A stretch of DNA of 64,000 nucleotides from assembly GCA_015680685.1 (NCBI GenBank), contig MNCI01004480.1, positions 426,817-490,816 on the forward strand, in the 5' to 3' direction. The DNA comes from Gnetum montanum (Eukaryota > Streptophyta > Gnetopsida > Gnetales > Gnetaceae). Of this stretch, positions 31,966-43,567 are shown piece by piece. The translations under genes were made by a program, and so were the position numbers. The notes under the pieces were generated by a model. The model searched no databases and was not told where the DNA came from. It saw nothing but the letters and a program-made list of their open reading frames with translations. How positions within the stretch are numbered: the first letter of the stretch is position 1; each line of letters begins with the position of its first letter.

Positions 31966-34499
31966 CCTAACTGCATTCTACAACAACTGGTAGTCATTCA
32001 TTCTTTTGGCTAAGCTCTTGGTAGCAAATGTTAGATCAATGTATTTTCCATTGAGAACATCAAGTTTAACATTTTTCAATACAAGATTTTGCTTGTTGTC
32101 CTTATGATACTTGAACTTGGCCTCATATAATAAGTATGAGGTGGCCACCTACTTTTCTGGTTCTAACTATAGCTATCTGGTAATCACCATAACTAGGTTT
32201 ATGTATCGGAGGTTGGAAATCTCCATATATTCAATCATCTCCTTTATCTACAACTCCTTCAGGTGAATTACTGCTTTATTGTATTGATTAATCCCATCAA
32301 CAATGGGCTGCCATAATTCACATCTTTGTTGGAGTTGCTAGAGGGTTGTATTCACCTTTGCCTCCACCACTTGAATATTTTTCTCATTTATTTTCTTCTG
32401 TAGGCCAACCTAGTCCTTGTATTGATTTTTAACTCTTTCAAATTTAAGAGCCTCTCATTTCCAAGTAGCTACTTCTATTGCAATCTTTTGGTGAAGGGGA
32501 CAAACCTCCTCCATAGAGAGGTTTCTGTTCTCGGTTGCCAATCTCATTGACTATATATTTTCTTTGGTTGTTACTCTTATTGTTGATGGATAAAATCAGT
32601 CAATTGGTTTTTATGTGCATCAACATTTTGCAAGCGATAATTTTTTATGATCAGCTACACATTCTCCTAGCGGGTCATATCTAAGGCCCTCTGAATTTTA
32701 TGCTAGGTGGCCTCTACCAATGATTGGTAGAACACTATAATCTCCATTGCATCCTCAACCCCTTTCAACTTGGTGTGAACCTACTCAAGAGATTCATCTC
32801 TTGTGAATGTTGGGTTGAGAAATATAAGGTCAGCAATTTGTGCTTTTAGTTCAACAACTTTCATAGCCAAGCATTCATTTAGCTTCCTGGCTATTTCAAG
32901 TTGTCCTTCCAAAATAATATTCTTGCCTCTTGCCTCTAGCAGCTCCAACTAGGTTGCAATTACACTATCTAGAAGGTCAAAGATATTTGAAAGTAGTTAC
33001 CCAATTCTTACCAATTGGTCCAACATTTGTTCATCTTGTGCTATGCTTAGTCTATTGCCTATGATTCCTAAGAATGTTTGCACATCTTTAACTATAGTGA
33101 CATTTGCTATAGAAGTTGTAGGTCCATTGAGTATCCCCGTAATTCTATCAGCAATCACCTTTGCTACTATTTCTTACCCTTGGCGTTGCATCACTAGTAC
33201 TATTGTCCCTCACCCTCCTCCAAGTGTACTAAAAAGGTTACAATGTTCCAAGAAATCTCTAGGAGTTACTGTTGTTCTGATAGAGATACCATTACCTCTT
33301 TAGTGCTAGGATTTGACCTCATAGACAACTATATTCATTGGGTAGAGAAAATGGTTTTACCTCCCCCCATCAGGCTCATCATGGGCCAGTACATAGATGG
33401 ACCTCCACCACTCATGCTTTCCTATTTCTCTTTCTTACTCAAGAGACATTCTTGGAACTCACGTAACCATTGATATGTTGCAATGACATTTGGCACTATT
33501 TTTTGAGTGGTAGGTGGAAGTGATGGCTGCTACTCCTCTTCTTGAATTATTGTTATAGGAGTTTTATCCTTCATCACCTTCACCCAATTAGTTGTCAAAG
33601 CACATCAAACAACATCATTGGTATAGTAGGCTATTCCTCCACTTTGACACAATTTTCTGATGAGACATTAGAAGGGGAGGGTCTTCCTTCCACATTCATT
33701 CTTGTTGACTCACTTTTCTATCTCTAGATAGATTAGCTGTGGAAGGTTGATTAGGAATCTTCCACTCAAAGTGGCACACACAAAAGAAGAAAAGGTAGTG
33801 ATCTTATATGGCCTCATCATGGGATTTAGGTGAAAGGCTGCAATCTTGTAATGGATTCTTTCTACCGGTGTGAGCACATTGTACTCCTTACAATCAACAC
33901 CATAGCATAGTAGAACCCATTCATTCTTAATGCTAGGATCCACTTGCATCAAAATCTTGGCAAGATTTACCCTAGTTTTAGGCAAGCCAAGTGCCTCTAC
34001 AATGGCCTACATTGAGTAGGACACTGAAATGTCCTTGATCTTGACTGTTGAACTAGCCAGCCTATTGCTCCAAAATAAGAATGTCTCTCCCATGTACCAC
34101 TCCTTGTTAGAAGTGATAATTGGCCACATGGGAGAGGTCTTTAGTTAATCTTGTAGCTCTTTAGATGCTTGCTCCAAGAAAGAGCTGAAGTTTAACTCTT
34201 GGAGCACTACTTTCTAGACCTTCCTTGATCTAATTTGGTTTACGGAAGCTTCCATCAAGGTCACCTTAAGGTTTGCTTATTGAGTTGGTGCCTCATCTTG
34301 ATGGAAATGTTCTATTACTACCACCTATTTTGAGATTTGACAAATAGACTCTACTTCGGCCTCCTCCCTAAGAGGTCCCATAGCATGGGTTGCAATCAAT
34401 TTATCCTAAGCCTATTCTTGGCCCATTCCCATTCTTGGCCATTTTTCCCTTCGTTGAGATAGTCCTCCTTCTTATGTGTGTTTACCTTTTAGTACCATC
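31966..34499 (-). pseudogene. N-terminal and central part of ORF3 of element C
   Basis: Start at the ATG at 34499 (MVLKGK; B has MAPKPK), preceded in frame by MDVLSS and a stop. N-terminal words GPL.EEAEVE. The best-kept part, open at 33710-33985 (minus), encodes IKNEWVLLCYGVDCKEYNVLTPVERIHYKIAAFH then a P.....VTTFSSFVCATLSGRFLINLPQLIY stretch, followed by K.LPF.CLIRKLC..GGI..YTNDV. That layout (L.P.ERI, ... P.., ...LINLP.LI...I, LPFP.LI..LC...GV) resembles the 'putative plant transposon protein' domain. The rest is coiled-coil-like Leu/Glu/Gln/Lys-rich. Function unknown. Confidence 0.63.
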
Positions 34500-34934
34500 T
34501 ACGATGACAACACATCCATGGATTAGTAGATATAATGTGTAGCTTAGAATATTTGGATACCTTATCTCATTAATTACTTACATTTGGTTATGGTTGGACC
34601 ATGGAAAATTGATTATTTTATTAATTAATTAATTTTTATTGTAAGTATCATTAAAGGTCATTGAAAAGGTTTAACTCTTGCAATTTGGTGTTTTAGTATT
34701 GATTCCTTAGTTAAACCTTTGTGAGTTAAATAAATGTTAAAAACTTTTCTATCAAAAACAACATGCTTGTGGCCCCCATGATTAAGAGCTTATCTTTGGG
34801 AGCTATCATGTTGAAGAACAGAGTGAGTGGGACAAACAGTTAGGAAGTTATGGGCTGTTGAAGGTTCTAGGCTCTAAAAACTACAAAAACTCCTTGGGTG
34901 TTTAAGAGAAAATGTGAAAATTTAAAAGGGGAAC

Positions 34935-35010
34935 ATACATACATATAGGATTTTTGCGTTGCATCAATGGGGCTACATATATGCAAGGGGTTCATTGATG
35001 AGGCCCTGTT
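34935..35010 (-). promoter_or_regulatory. LTR-promoter-like internal region upstream of ORF3 (element C)
   Basis: Plus sense: acatacatatagga, then catcaatgggg (34962-34972) and cattgatgaggcc (34993-35005). The LTR of C has tatttatagac, then acattaatggggcc, and gatgaggc/catcaatg units. So it resembles its own LTR, not that of B. The 8-bp arms catcaatg and cattgatg (34962-34969, 34993-35000) are an inverted repeat. It lies about 445 bp before the ORF3 start. Confidence 0.4.
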
Positions 35011-35286
35011 TACAAGGTCTACAAACAAAATTTTCAAATTGGAATATTTTTTAAAATTAGAGGAATTTTTTAATGAATTTAAAATCTATGGAATCCTAAA
35101 AAAGCCAAGAATATGATGAAATCATTGAAGAGGATCTTTGAAAGCTTAAAAATTCAAAAATTTGATGGAGAATATGTGAATTGGAGAAAATACTTAAAGG
35201 AGCACACAGTTAGATGTAGAAGATGGGTGCATGAAGGATTTTGACTGCAAAAATGCCTAAGGATAAGTTGCTTAACGAACCCAACC

Positions 35287-35347
35287 AAGAGATATGCAAG
35301 TGGGTCCTTCCCATATAAGGCACATGCCCTATTTGCCCTTGCATAAC
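35287..35347 (-). other. conserved noncoding block in the pol-ORF3 spacer (C copy)
   Basis: Minus sense ATGCAAGGGCAAATAGGGC...TGGGAAGGACCCACTTGCAT; matches B 13523-13585 and A 42380-42445. In each element it lies about 340-370 bp before a TATA-like sequence. Confidence 0.6.
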
Positions 35348-36225
35348 CTTAATCTAAGGACTCCATGAGCCCCATAGGTGATTAATGGTTTATGAAAGTT
35401 AAGGATCAAAACCTAGAAAATTCTAACAAAGAATTCAAGTATGTTAGACAAAAACATCAAACAAGAACATGAACATTGATAGTGAGGTGAGTTATGGGTA
35501 GCATGGATGGATGATGGAGAAGGTGGAATGGAGTTCTAAATTGAGGTCCTAAGGAGTTCCTTGTGGATTTATGTTTAAATGACCTGAAAAGATCCATACT
35601 CAGTCCAAACCAAAACCAACCACTTTTAGTGACTTTACATCACCACTCTAAGATTGATCCACTCTCTTGAGATACAAGAGTGCTTCCACAGAACAACCAC
35701 CATTCTTTAAAGAGAAGAAAAGAGAAGTATAAAGTAAGAGAGTGCCTTAGTTAGAAGGGACCTTCACACATGGGTGACATGTCTTTGTAGTCTCATAACT
35801 AGTGCTTGTAGTCTATTTATTTTTCTAAGGGGTGTGCTTTGAATTCCCACCATTATTATTATTATTATTTATTTGTTTTTGTTTTTGTTTTTGTTCTTTT
35901 TTGATGGGAACCACACCCTGTAAAAACTTATTTAACTTCCTATTTATGATCAATATGGAATGATAATAAATCCATAAAAACATTCATGCACCCAAGTAAG
36001 TAGAAGAATATAAAGAGTATTAAGTCTCTTTGAAGTCACACCCTATGAAAACCTTTGAATCCTTCTTAATTCTAAAAACCACCAAGGTCACAAATTTATT
36101 AAAAGTTTATTTAATGAAATGAACCTCATATTTCCAAATTGAGGAAAACCATAGATTTTTGTGGATGGGTGGATGTCATGGACTCACTACTTGTTCCATG
36201 AAAAAGAAACCATGCTTTAGTCATT

Positions 36226-36440
36226 AGCATCAAGTACATACTAATGAACAAAGTCATTGATGAACACCTTGTAAAGGTGACCATTGATTTCCATGAAGTG
36301 TTTAGCCTAATGAAGAAACTATTGTTTCTTCCTATAGTCCAAATCTTATGGCATCTCTTGAGTGAGAAGATAAGTGAGGATGCCATCATACCATTTGGAT
36401 TCTATGGGTATTTATTCATTAATTGCACTAACAAAGAGAA
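36226..36440 (-). pseudogene. integrase remnant of element C
   Basis: Only the segment equal to B 15965-16160 (start of integrase, before the zinc region) remains; the minus-strand fragment is joined directly to the spacer at about 36225. About 1.5 kb of integrase, including all catalytic residues, is deleted. Confidence 0.65.
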
Positions 36441-37720
36441 GTTCATCTGGGAATTGATTAGAGAGTGGACTCTCCTCCTCTTTGTTATTCCATCATAACC
36501 AAGAGAGATGGTTAGCAACCACATTCTCAGTCCCTCTTTGATCTACCATTGTAAGATCACATTTTTGGAAAATCACCAATCACTGTATGACATAAGGGCT
36601 CATTGTTCACCTATTCATTAGGAAGTGGATGGCACTATAGTCAATGTATACAAACACTTTATATCCAAGCATAGAGTGCCTAAACTTTTCCAAAGCATAC
36701 ACCACCACCATTAGTTATTTCTCTATGATGGTGTAATTGAGCTACACATCCACAATGCTTCAGCTTACATAGTGGATATAATATGGACATTTTTGATCAT
36801 CCAACTATGTAAGCATAGCTCCCAAGGTGTAATTAGATGCATCTATCATGATATAAAATGGTTTAGACCAATCAAGTGATTGTAGAATTGGAGTCTTTAT
36901 GAGCTTTTGCTTGATGCTTTGGAATGCTTTTTCACATTCCTTGATTTAGATGAATGGAACATATTTCTTTATAAGCTTGACCAATGATTTTATGATCTTA
37001 AAACAATTCTCTATAAATCACCAATAGTAGCGAGTGTGTCCAAGGAATAACTGAACATCTTTAATGATTTCTAGTTGGTGAGTGATTTCTTGGATGACCC
37101 TTATCTTTTTGGGATCTACTTTGATCCCTTCTTATGAAATTATATATTCCAATATAATAGCTTCTTGAACCATGAGATGGCTCTTTTGCCAATTAAGCCA
37201 GAAGTGATCCAAGGCTTGCTCAAATGTAGCACCATAGGTGGAAGTCATCCATGAAGACTTCCACTTTGCTACTAATTTACTGTTGAAAGATGCTTAAGAC
37301 CAGGCATTGGAAAGTAATAGGAGCATTGCACAAACCAAAAGGCATCTTGTGATATGCAAAGGTCCCCCAAGGACTCGTGAATGTTGTTTTGGCCTGGTCT
37401 TCTATGCAATCTAGATTTGGTTTAACGATTTCAACCATCCAGAAAACTATAATAGCACTACCTAGATATAGTGTCTAACACTTAATCCACAAATGGAAAT
37501 GGAAAGTGATTTTTGAATGTTTCCATATTCAATAGTCAGAAATTGATGCAGACCCTCCACTTGTCACCTTTCTTTAGCACAATCATGAGTGAACTAACCC
37601 ACTCACTATCCCCAATGGGATAGATAAACACCGTCTTGAGGAGTTGTTCAATTTCCTCTTTAATGATCTACTTCAAGTTAGGGTTCAACCACCATTGTGG
37701 CTACCTCTTTGACTTCATGG
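36441..37720 (-). pseudogene. reverse transcriptase-RNase H of element C (degenerate)
   Basis: Colinear with B 16160-17420. Minus-strand words: PIGDSEWVSSLMIVLKKGDKW, the T-F-TSPWGTFAYHKMPFGLCNAPIT.Q region (about 37300-37390), and downstream RNase H (about 36600-36860) with YAPWELCLHSW-type remnants. A 37125-37260 segment carries a deletion and frameshifts. Heavily interrupted. Confidence 0.66.
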
Positions 37721-38720
37721 TTGGATCTATGTAGATACAATGCTGGCATATCCTAGGATCAATCCTTGTGAGTTCAGGATATAACCAAGCAAAGGCTGTT
37801 GGCCATTTATTGATCACCTTTAACAACATTTGTTTTTGTTTAGGAGTAAGATTGACATTGATGATTACTAGCTTAACATTTTTCAAAAATGCATACATTA
37901 TGTTGGTAGGTAGATTTTTCAAATCTAAGGGCTCTTGTTTAAAATTTTTAGGTATTTTCAACTCTTCCCAATAGGTATCATCATTTTCATCATTAGAGAG
38001 TTAATAATGGACTTGCTCTAGTTTATCCATGTTTTTAATGTAAGCACATGTTAGACTCTCAGTAAGTTCCATGCAAAATCTGCCGCTTCCAAGATCAACT
38101 GTTAGCCACTAAGTACCCTTCTATTTTGTAGCTGCTACGTACAAGCACATTTGAACTTTAGATTCATCTACATACTGTTTGCATGCTTTGATGGATGTGC
38201 TCTTGACAAACTAGAGTTTCTACACACAATTACACCTAGTATCACTATACATGATGCATGGAACTCTCTTCTTCTTAATCTTTTCAAATTCATTCTCCTT
38301 AGAAATTTTGAAGGAGAGATTTTTGCTACCCATTTGTGCATCAATAGTGCTCAACCATGCCCTTGCCATAATAATTAGGAAGTCACCCTTGTAGTTGTGT
38401 AACTTGATAAAAAAAAATCAATAGGATATGACCACCTACAAATAGTGATCATAATGTCCTCCATAAGTTCCAAAGAAATAGTGATTCACTGGTCTGCCAA
38501 TTCTAGATGGATATTGCTCTTCTTAAGAGGTGGTAGGTTTGATACTTTGTACATGTCATGGGAAATTATATTGATACCAAAACCTAAATTAAGAAAAGCC
38601 TTGCATTGCTCATGTCCTATGATTTGTAAATAGATGAGAGGACTTCCAAGATTAGATCTTTTCCTAGAAAGGTTGCTAGCCTTGATCTAATTAGATATAG
38701 CATGGGTTAACATGACAATA
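37721..38720 (-). pseudogene. PR region and PR-RT linker of element C
   Basis: Open frame 37701-37961 (minus) is the linker: IPKNFKQEPLDLKNLP, IMYAFLKNVKLVI, LTPKQKQMLLKVINKWPTAF and RIDPRICQHCIYIDP. It gives the family reference used to place B in A. The protease (about 38240-38640): LNLGFGINIISHDMYK replaces the DSGSS-type active site, then NLPPLKKSNIHLELADQ, and an SYPIDF segment. The active-site Asp is lost. Confidence 0.68.
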
Positions 38721-41113
38721 CGGATCTTAGAAGGCATTTGGTTTGAAGGGCTCTTGAAAGGATTTGATGCAGATGATGATGGAGAGATAGGATGGCTAGT
38801 CGCATTAGTTTATAAGGAATTTGGAGGATTGTTAGATCAAAAGTATGGTTATTTTTGGGATCTGTGTTCCAAACCATTTAGCTAGAAAGCTAGCTGTAAG
38901 TTAACAACCCTAGTAGTGTTACATTGTTACAACTTTGATGAAATGTCATCCTACATAGATGAAGCAAGAGGTAATTGGGTGGAGGGTGGAGGAGCAAGTG
39001 CTAAAGAATGAGAAGGGTGATAGGGATATGGGACTTCCCCTCTAGTAGATGGAGAATGAGTTCTATCATATTCTAGAGAGTAGTCGTGACTTTGAAAAGA
39101 AATGTGACTATAAGAGTCACATGGAGACATTGGTTGCTGAACATAGTACCCATATGGATCTAGCTTTTTGTAAGGATACTGCTACCTTAGTGGTGGCATC
39201 CCCCACAATTGTGGGTGTTGGCACTACTAGTATTACTAATATGGCTATCATGGAGCTCCACTTAGATAATAAGCTTGTTGTTGCTAGTGGAACTACCTTA
39301 GATTTCCTTGAGGATAAGGTAATATTCTGGGTGCTTGCCTTCTTGCCAGTCTAGAATTTAGTGTGTACATCCTAGACTCCTACAAGTGTGACACAATAGG
39401 ATGTTCATATTGGCAAATGTCACACCTGCCATCATCATTTGATTCTATCTTCACAACTTCTTCTACTACAACAACTTTGCCCTTACCCCCTTGGTAGGTA
39501 CATTCAACTTCTTTCTGTCTCTTATGATTACGGTCACTACTTTGCTCTCTTAATTCTTCTATGATCTTTAGAGTAGTTTAGAATTTTTCATCCAATGAAT
39601 CCCACATTTTATCTACCTTGGCTGAAATTTTAGACATAGATTTTTGGATCAGCAAGGTCTTTTTTTTTACCACATCATACAGTGGTAATTCCTCCTCGTT
39701 TTCATAAAATCAAACCTTCCTTTTTCTAATGGAAGGGTCCCTATTATATTTCTCAGCACTTTTCCATTTCCTTAACTCTCCTTTTTGTTTTGCTATCCAC
39801 TCTATCAACCTTTGGATCTGATGGGCTCTAAGTTCTACTAGTCTTCCTTGGGCATAAACCCCAAGAGTTCTTCTCATTTCTAATCTGAGTCCATCTATGA
39901 TGTGGCAAAGTTATTCCTACTAAGAATAATCATGGCCAAGGCATCTATGTATGAGAGAATAGTATTTGCCCATGGTAGCGTCCAAGGATTCATGTGTTCC
40001 TTGCTTCCATCTCTAGATTTTCCTTCTCAGATTGGACACTTGGGAGTATGTTTGATACTTGTTATTGAATAGTTCAAGCATCGTATTCCATCTATGGATT
40101 GATTCTAGTTTCAAGGACAAATACTAGCTTTCAGATTTCTTGATTGAGTGTCTTGGGAAATAACTTTAATTTCTACCAATCATTTTCAATATTTTGTAAA
40201 GCATAGGTATTATAAAAGGCTTAAAGATGTGTTTGTAGATCAGAGTTATATCCCCCTCAAATCTAGGGATATTGTTGATGTCAAGTCACTTCATCCAACT
40301 ATCTTTCACAAGCTTGGTTAAAATTTTTACTTCCTCTACAATATTTAGCATACTCTGAGTTACTAGCAAAGGCCCATCATCATCATTATTTTGATGATTC
40401 CTATGATGTCCTCTACTACCCCTTTTTTCATGGTGGGCCTTGCAATCATTATTTTTCTATTGTTCACCTTCATCACGATTTTCCTTTTAATGACATCTGT
40501 TAGAACCAGAAGAGGAAGAGGAAGATGCAGATAAAGAGGACAAAAAAGGAGAAGGACTACCACCACCATGGTATTTTCCACCTCCTCTATGCTTGTCATC
40601 ACCATATTCATCAGCTTTCTTATTACCCTGATGCTTGCTCAAGCCCTTGCTTGCACTCCCACTTTTACCTAAATCAAGATTTTTGATAGTAGATTGCAAC
40701 TTCATGTTCAAGCCCCCATCACCAAAATCAAGGGATGGAAAATCTTCATGTTGATAACCCCCAGAGGGAGGATCCTCATTGTTATTTTGGTTGATTAGGA
40801 ACAAGGGATTAGTAAACTATTTTCTTTTCATAACCTCATGGTGCTTCTCTTAATGTTGATATCTACATTATGTTTCAGTAGGATGGTAGTCCCAGTGGAT
40901 GCCCAACCTCCTAAGAGTTTGGAGCAACATCCTAAACATAGATCAACCAGGAGGCATTACAATGTTGCCCTCCATATCTCACCACTATAGCTGTTCATTC
41001 TAGTGTAGGATGAAGGTGAAGTCAAGCACATACTCATCTGGATGAGTATATATCACTTTGCATTCTTGAGGCGCTAGTGGTTTAGTATCATCAAACTTGT
41101 AAGAAGAAGACAT
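38721..41113 (-). pseudogene. gag of element C (degenerate)
   Basis: Start ATG at 41113 (MSSSYKFDDTKP). Words PQECKVIYTHPDEYVLDFTFILH and MEGNIV follow. Open frame 40487-40804 is the disordered spacer (GG..NMKLQSTIKNLDLGKSGSASKGLSK, then GDDKHRGGGKYHGGGSPSP and a Ser run). The zinc-knuckle region at about 39380-39425 reads GRCDICQYEHP and lacks the downstream GCC. Many stops. Same layout as gag of B and D. Confidence 0.7.
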
Positions 41114-41248
41114 TCTACAATAAAAATAAGTTATCAGTGTGCTTAAATTATTATATTTATTTTTAGAATGATTTTGATCTTAGGGTTCATGCAACAATGT
41201 TAATGATTTTCACTATACCTAGATAGCGCATGTTTCAAACAAAAAGAA

Positions 41249-41266
41249 TCCCTAGTAATAGCACCA
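41249..41266 (-). other. primer binding site of element C
   Basis: Minus TGGTGCTATTACTAGGGA: mostly transitions away from TGGCGCCGTTGCCGGGGA. One base from the LTR. Confidence 0.75.
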
Positions 41267-41267
41267 A

Positions 41268-42176
41268 TGATGAGTGGAAAATACCACTACACTTAACCAT
41301 AGAAATCACTAAGCATTCATACGTGATCTAGTTGAATGCCATGAATTCTATGCCTTTCGATACACTAGTCTCTAGAAGGTGAACTTGCCCTAATAGTCAT
41401 TCATTTTTTTCCCAATTACACTTGTGATATGCAAAGGTATAGTTAAGTGTAATTGAGGCATATGATTTTTATTGTTTTTATGTTTTATGTTTTTGGTGCT
41501 TAAAAAAAATGATGGAAGGAAAGAATTGATTTAATTGCTAATATAATCTAACTAACTACACCTAACTAATCTTAACATAAGCATCTGTTCCCCCTTGTTC
41601 TACATATCCTGAACATGTTTAGCGCTACTGGGTTACCAAATGTTAAGCGTTATTTGGATTACTAAGCCCCAAGCATATGCTCAAAGTGGTCATACTTATA
41701 TGGTTAATTATCATTACTTAATCTAGCTTAGTTTAACCTAATTAATTATTTAATTACTTAAAGCATTAAAGGAAATCACATAAAACATTAAATGCATAAA
41801 CAAATAATTAATCTATTTCCAAGTACTACAAGGCTTATCAAAAGGCTCATCTTTATTTCTGTTCACACTACTATGCTTAGGTATACCAATGCTCAAATAC
41901 AGATTCACATATTTTCTAACTCTTACTATGGGCACTCAAAAAATATTCTAACTCTCAAATGATAAAACTACAAGAACTCTGCTACAACTATGACAAGACA
42001 TGCTATAAACATGTCAAGTGAGCATGTATTTCTAAACTTTATTATGGATCTACGTCGATGGGGCATCATAAACATAACAAATGCTACATTGACGCGACCC
42101 TATCGATAGGACAACACCACGTTGATGAGGCTGCATCAATGGAGACCTATTGACATGACACTATGATGCTTTATCA
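41268..42176 (-). repeat. 5' LTR of element C
   Basis: 909 bp, tgatgagtgg...gctttatca. It pairs with 28880-29789. The TATA position has mutated (plus tatttcta near 42028). Confidence 0.86.
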
Positions 42177-42379
42177 CCTATGGTAAGACACCTCATGTCC
42201 CAATGTCTAAAATCCCTTCTAAGTCCATCTCATCTCACTATATATGTAATCATAACTTGTTTTCTTATGTAACATAGTGTTATTTTCCCAATTTTGTGCT
42301 ACTAACATGTGTGTTTTGCTAAATAGGTATGTGTTATATTCAACTCCTTGAGTGCCTCAGGACACTTTTAGATGTGATT

Positions 42380-42445
42380 ATACAAGGGCATTAAGGGTTG
42401 GATCCTACTTTGGGAAGGACCCACTTGTATAACTATTGTGTCTTA
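42380..42445 (+). other. conserved noncoding block in the pol-ORF3 spacer (A copy)
   Basis: ATACAAGGG, ATTAAGGGTTGGATCC, TGGGAAGGACCCACTTGTAT. The same order and spacing occur on the minus strand of B (13523-13585) and C (35287-35347), although A is a more distant relative. Confidence 0.58.
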
Positions 42446-42764
42446 CACCCATAGAGTAATTCCACATCATCTTGTGCCTTCTAGAATATTGAATAAATCA
42501 ATAAAAAAAACTTTTCTTAATCATCTTCAACTCCAATTGGATGTTGAAACTTCATCACCCATTTCTTATCCATCCAAACTACTTAATAAAATTTCATAGC
42601 TTGAGATTCCTTCTTTATGCACTTTCTATGTCAAATTCAAGAAAAATATGCATCATTCATAGCCCAAGACCCTTGAGACATGTTTCATATCTTCCAAATG
42701 TTCCAATTGACTTATTCTTTGTCCCAAAACATTAATGAAAAATTTGAATTTTTCACCTCCAATA

Positions 42765-42805
42765 TAGGATCTACAATATCATGCATAAAAATAGTATATA
42801 TAGCG
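42765..42805 (+). promoter_or_regulatory. LTR-like, TATA-like internal region upstream of ORF3 (element A)
   Basis: tctacaatatcat (42770-42782) differs by one base from tctacaatgtcat in the 3' LTR U3 (46331-46343). It is followed by tatatata (42795-42802). A weaker case than B and C. Confidence 0.3.
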
Positions 42806-43567
42806 TAGGGGACTTAGCAAAATTTTCATTTTCAACTTTTGAAGCTAAGAGAGGTTTTGTCATTTTTTCTTTTGAACCAAGAGCTCTAACCTCCAAAATT
42901 CCAATGCTCATAACTCCACCCTCATAGCTTTGATTTCCATGATTCTTAAACCTTGTTGATCACAGAGCTCTCAACTTAGTTGTTGGAGGTGCTTAGTGTG
43001 ATATCGCTCAAATTTGAGTCAAAAGTTTCTAACTCCTAGAAGGTATTATAAGGGTAATTATGATAGGAAAAGTGAAAATTTTTAACAAAAATCAATCACA
43101 TCAAATCCAGAAACACTTAAATAATCCTCTTAATGAACCATACCAACTATCATAAGTCATAAATAAGAGCAAAATAGATAACTATGAAGGATTATAAGGA
43201 AATTAATACCTAAGGAGGTTTCTTTTTAAATATTTTTCTAACTTTGCAATCATAACAAGCTGAGAACTTGATCTAGTAAAGCATATGAGTAAGGAAAGAG
43301 TTATTCAATATTAGAGTAAACATTTTAATAATTTGCAACCCCTTAGTGGTTGCAGATAGCCTCAAAAAGAGGAGAAATAGGAGGACCTTCACAACCAACA
43401 AGCAAAAGGCTAAGACGTGATGGATGAGGCCAAACAGGGAAACAAACCCCACAAGCATAACATACGAAGCATGAGGCTCAATTCTTTAGTCTCCATCAAT
43501 AAACTCCTACTACAAGACACTTGGCCCAAGTAGAGGTAGCAGATCCATAAGCACAAGAATAAGGACC

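Larger units (their letters stand above)
34500..36225 (-). other. pol-ORF3 spacer of element C (noncoding)
   Basis: Colinear with B 12695-14450. It holds the conserved block at 35287-35347, an LTR-promoter-like region at 34935-35010, and microsatellites (att)n and (gttttt)n at 35853-35895. No coding frame. The boundary near 36225 is a deletion that removes most of integrase. Confidence 0.62.
28880..42176 (-). mobile_element. element C: Athila-like Gypsy element nested antisense in element A
   Basis: LTRs of 910 bp (28880-29789) and 909 bp (41268-42176) with flanks catat (28875-28879) and cctat (42177-42181), a 5-bp duplication with one mismatch. PBS is at 41249-41266 and PPT at 29790-29801. 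Order on the minus strand: gag, PR, RT, RNase H, integrase remnant, spacer, ORF3. Integrase is mostly deleted, and a solo LTR (30312-31960) sits in ORF3. Without that insert and with the deleted integrase restored the size would be about 13 kb, like A and B. Same family as B and D. Confidence 0.87.
42182..43567 (+). other. pol-ORF3 spacer of element A, second part
   Basis: A resumes after C and its duplicated five bases. Noncoding: it includes a conserved block (42380-42445) and a TATA-like, U3-like region (42765-42805). No gene is convincing; the 64-codon frame at 42541-42735 shows no family signature. Confidence 0.58.

Noticed and set aside
35853-35895. Microsatellite (att)n and (gttttt)n as regulatory feature
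   Set aside because: Ordinary simple repeats in an AT-rich spacer.
40363-40611. 82-codon Met/Val-rich minus-strand frame in C
   Set aside because: Same effect: an alternative frame over the gag spacer; 40487-40804 is the family frame.
42541-42735. 64-codon plus-strand frame
   Set aside because: No family match; lies in the noncoding spacer of A.
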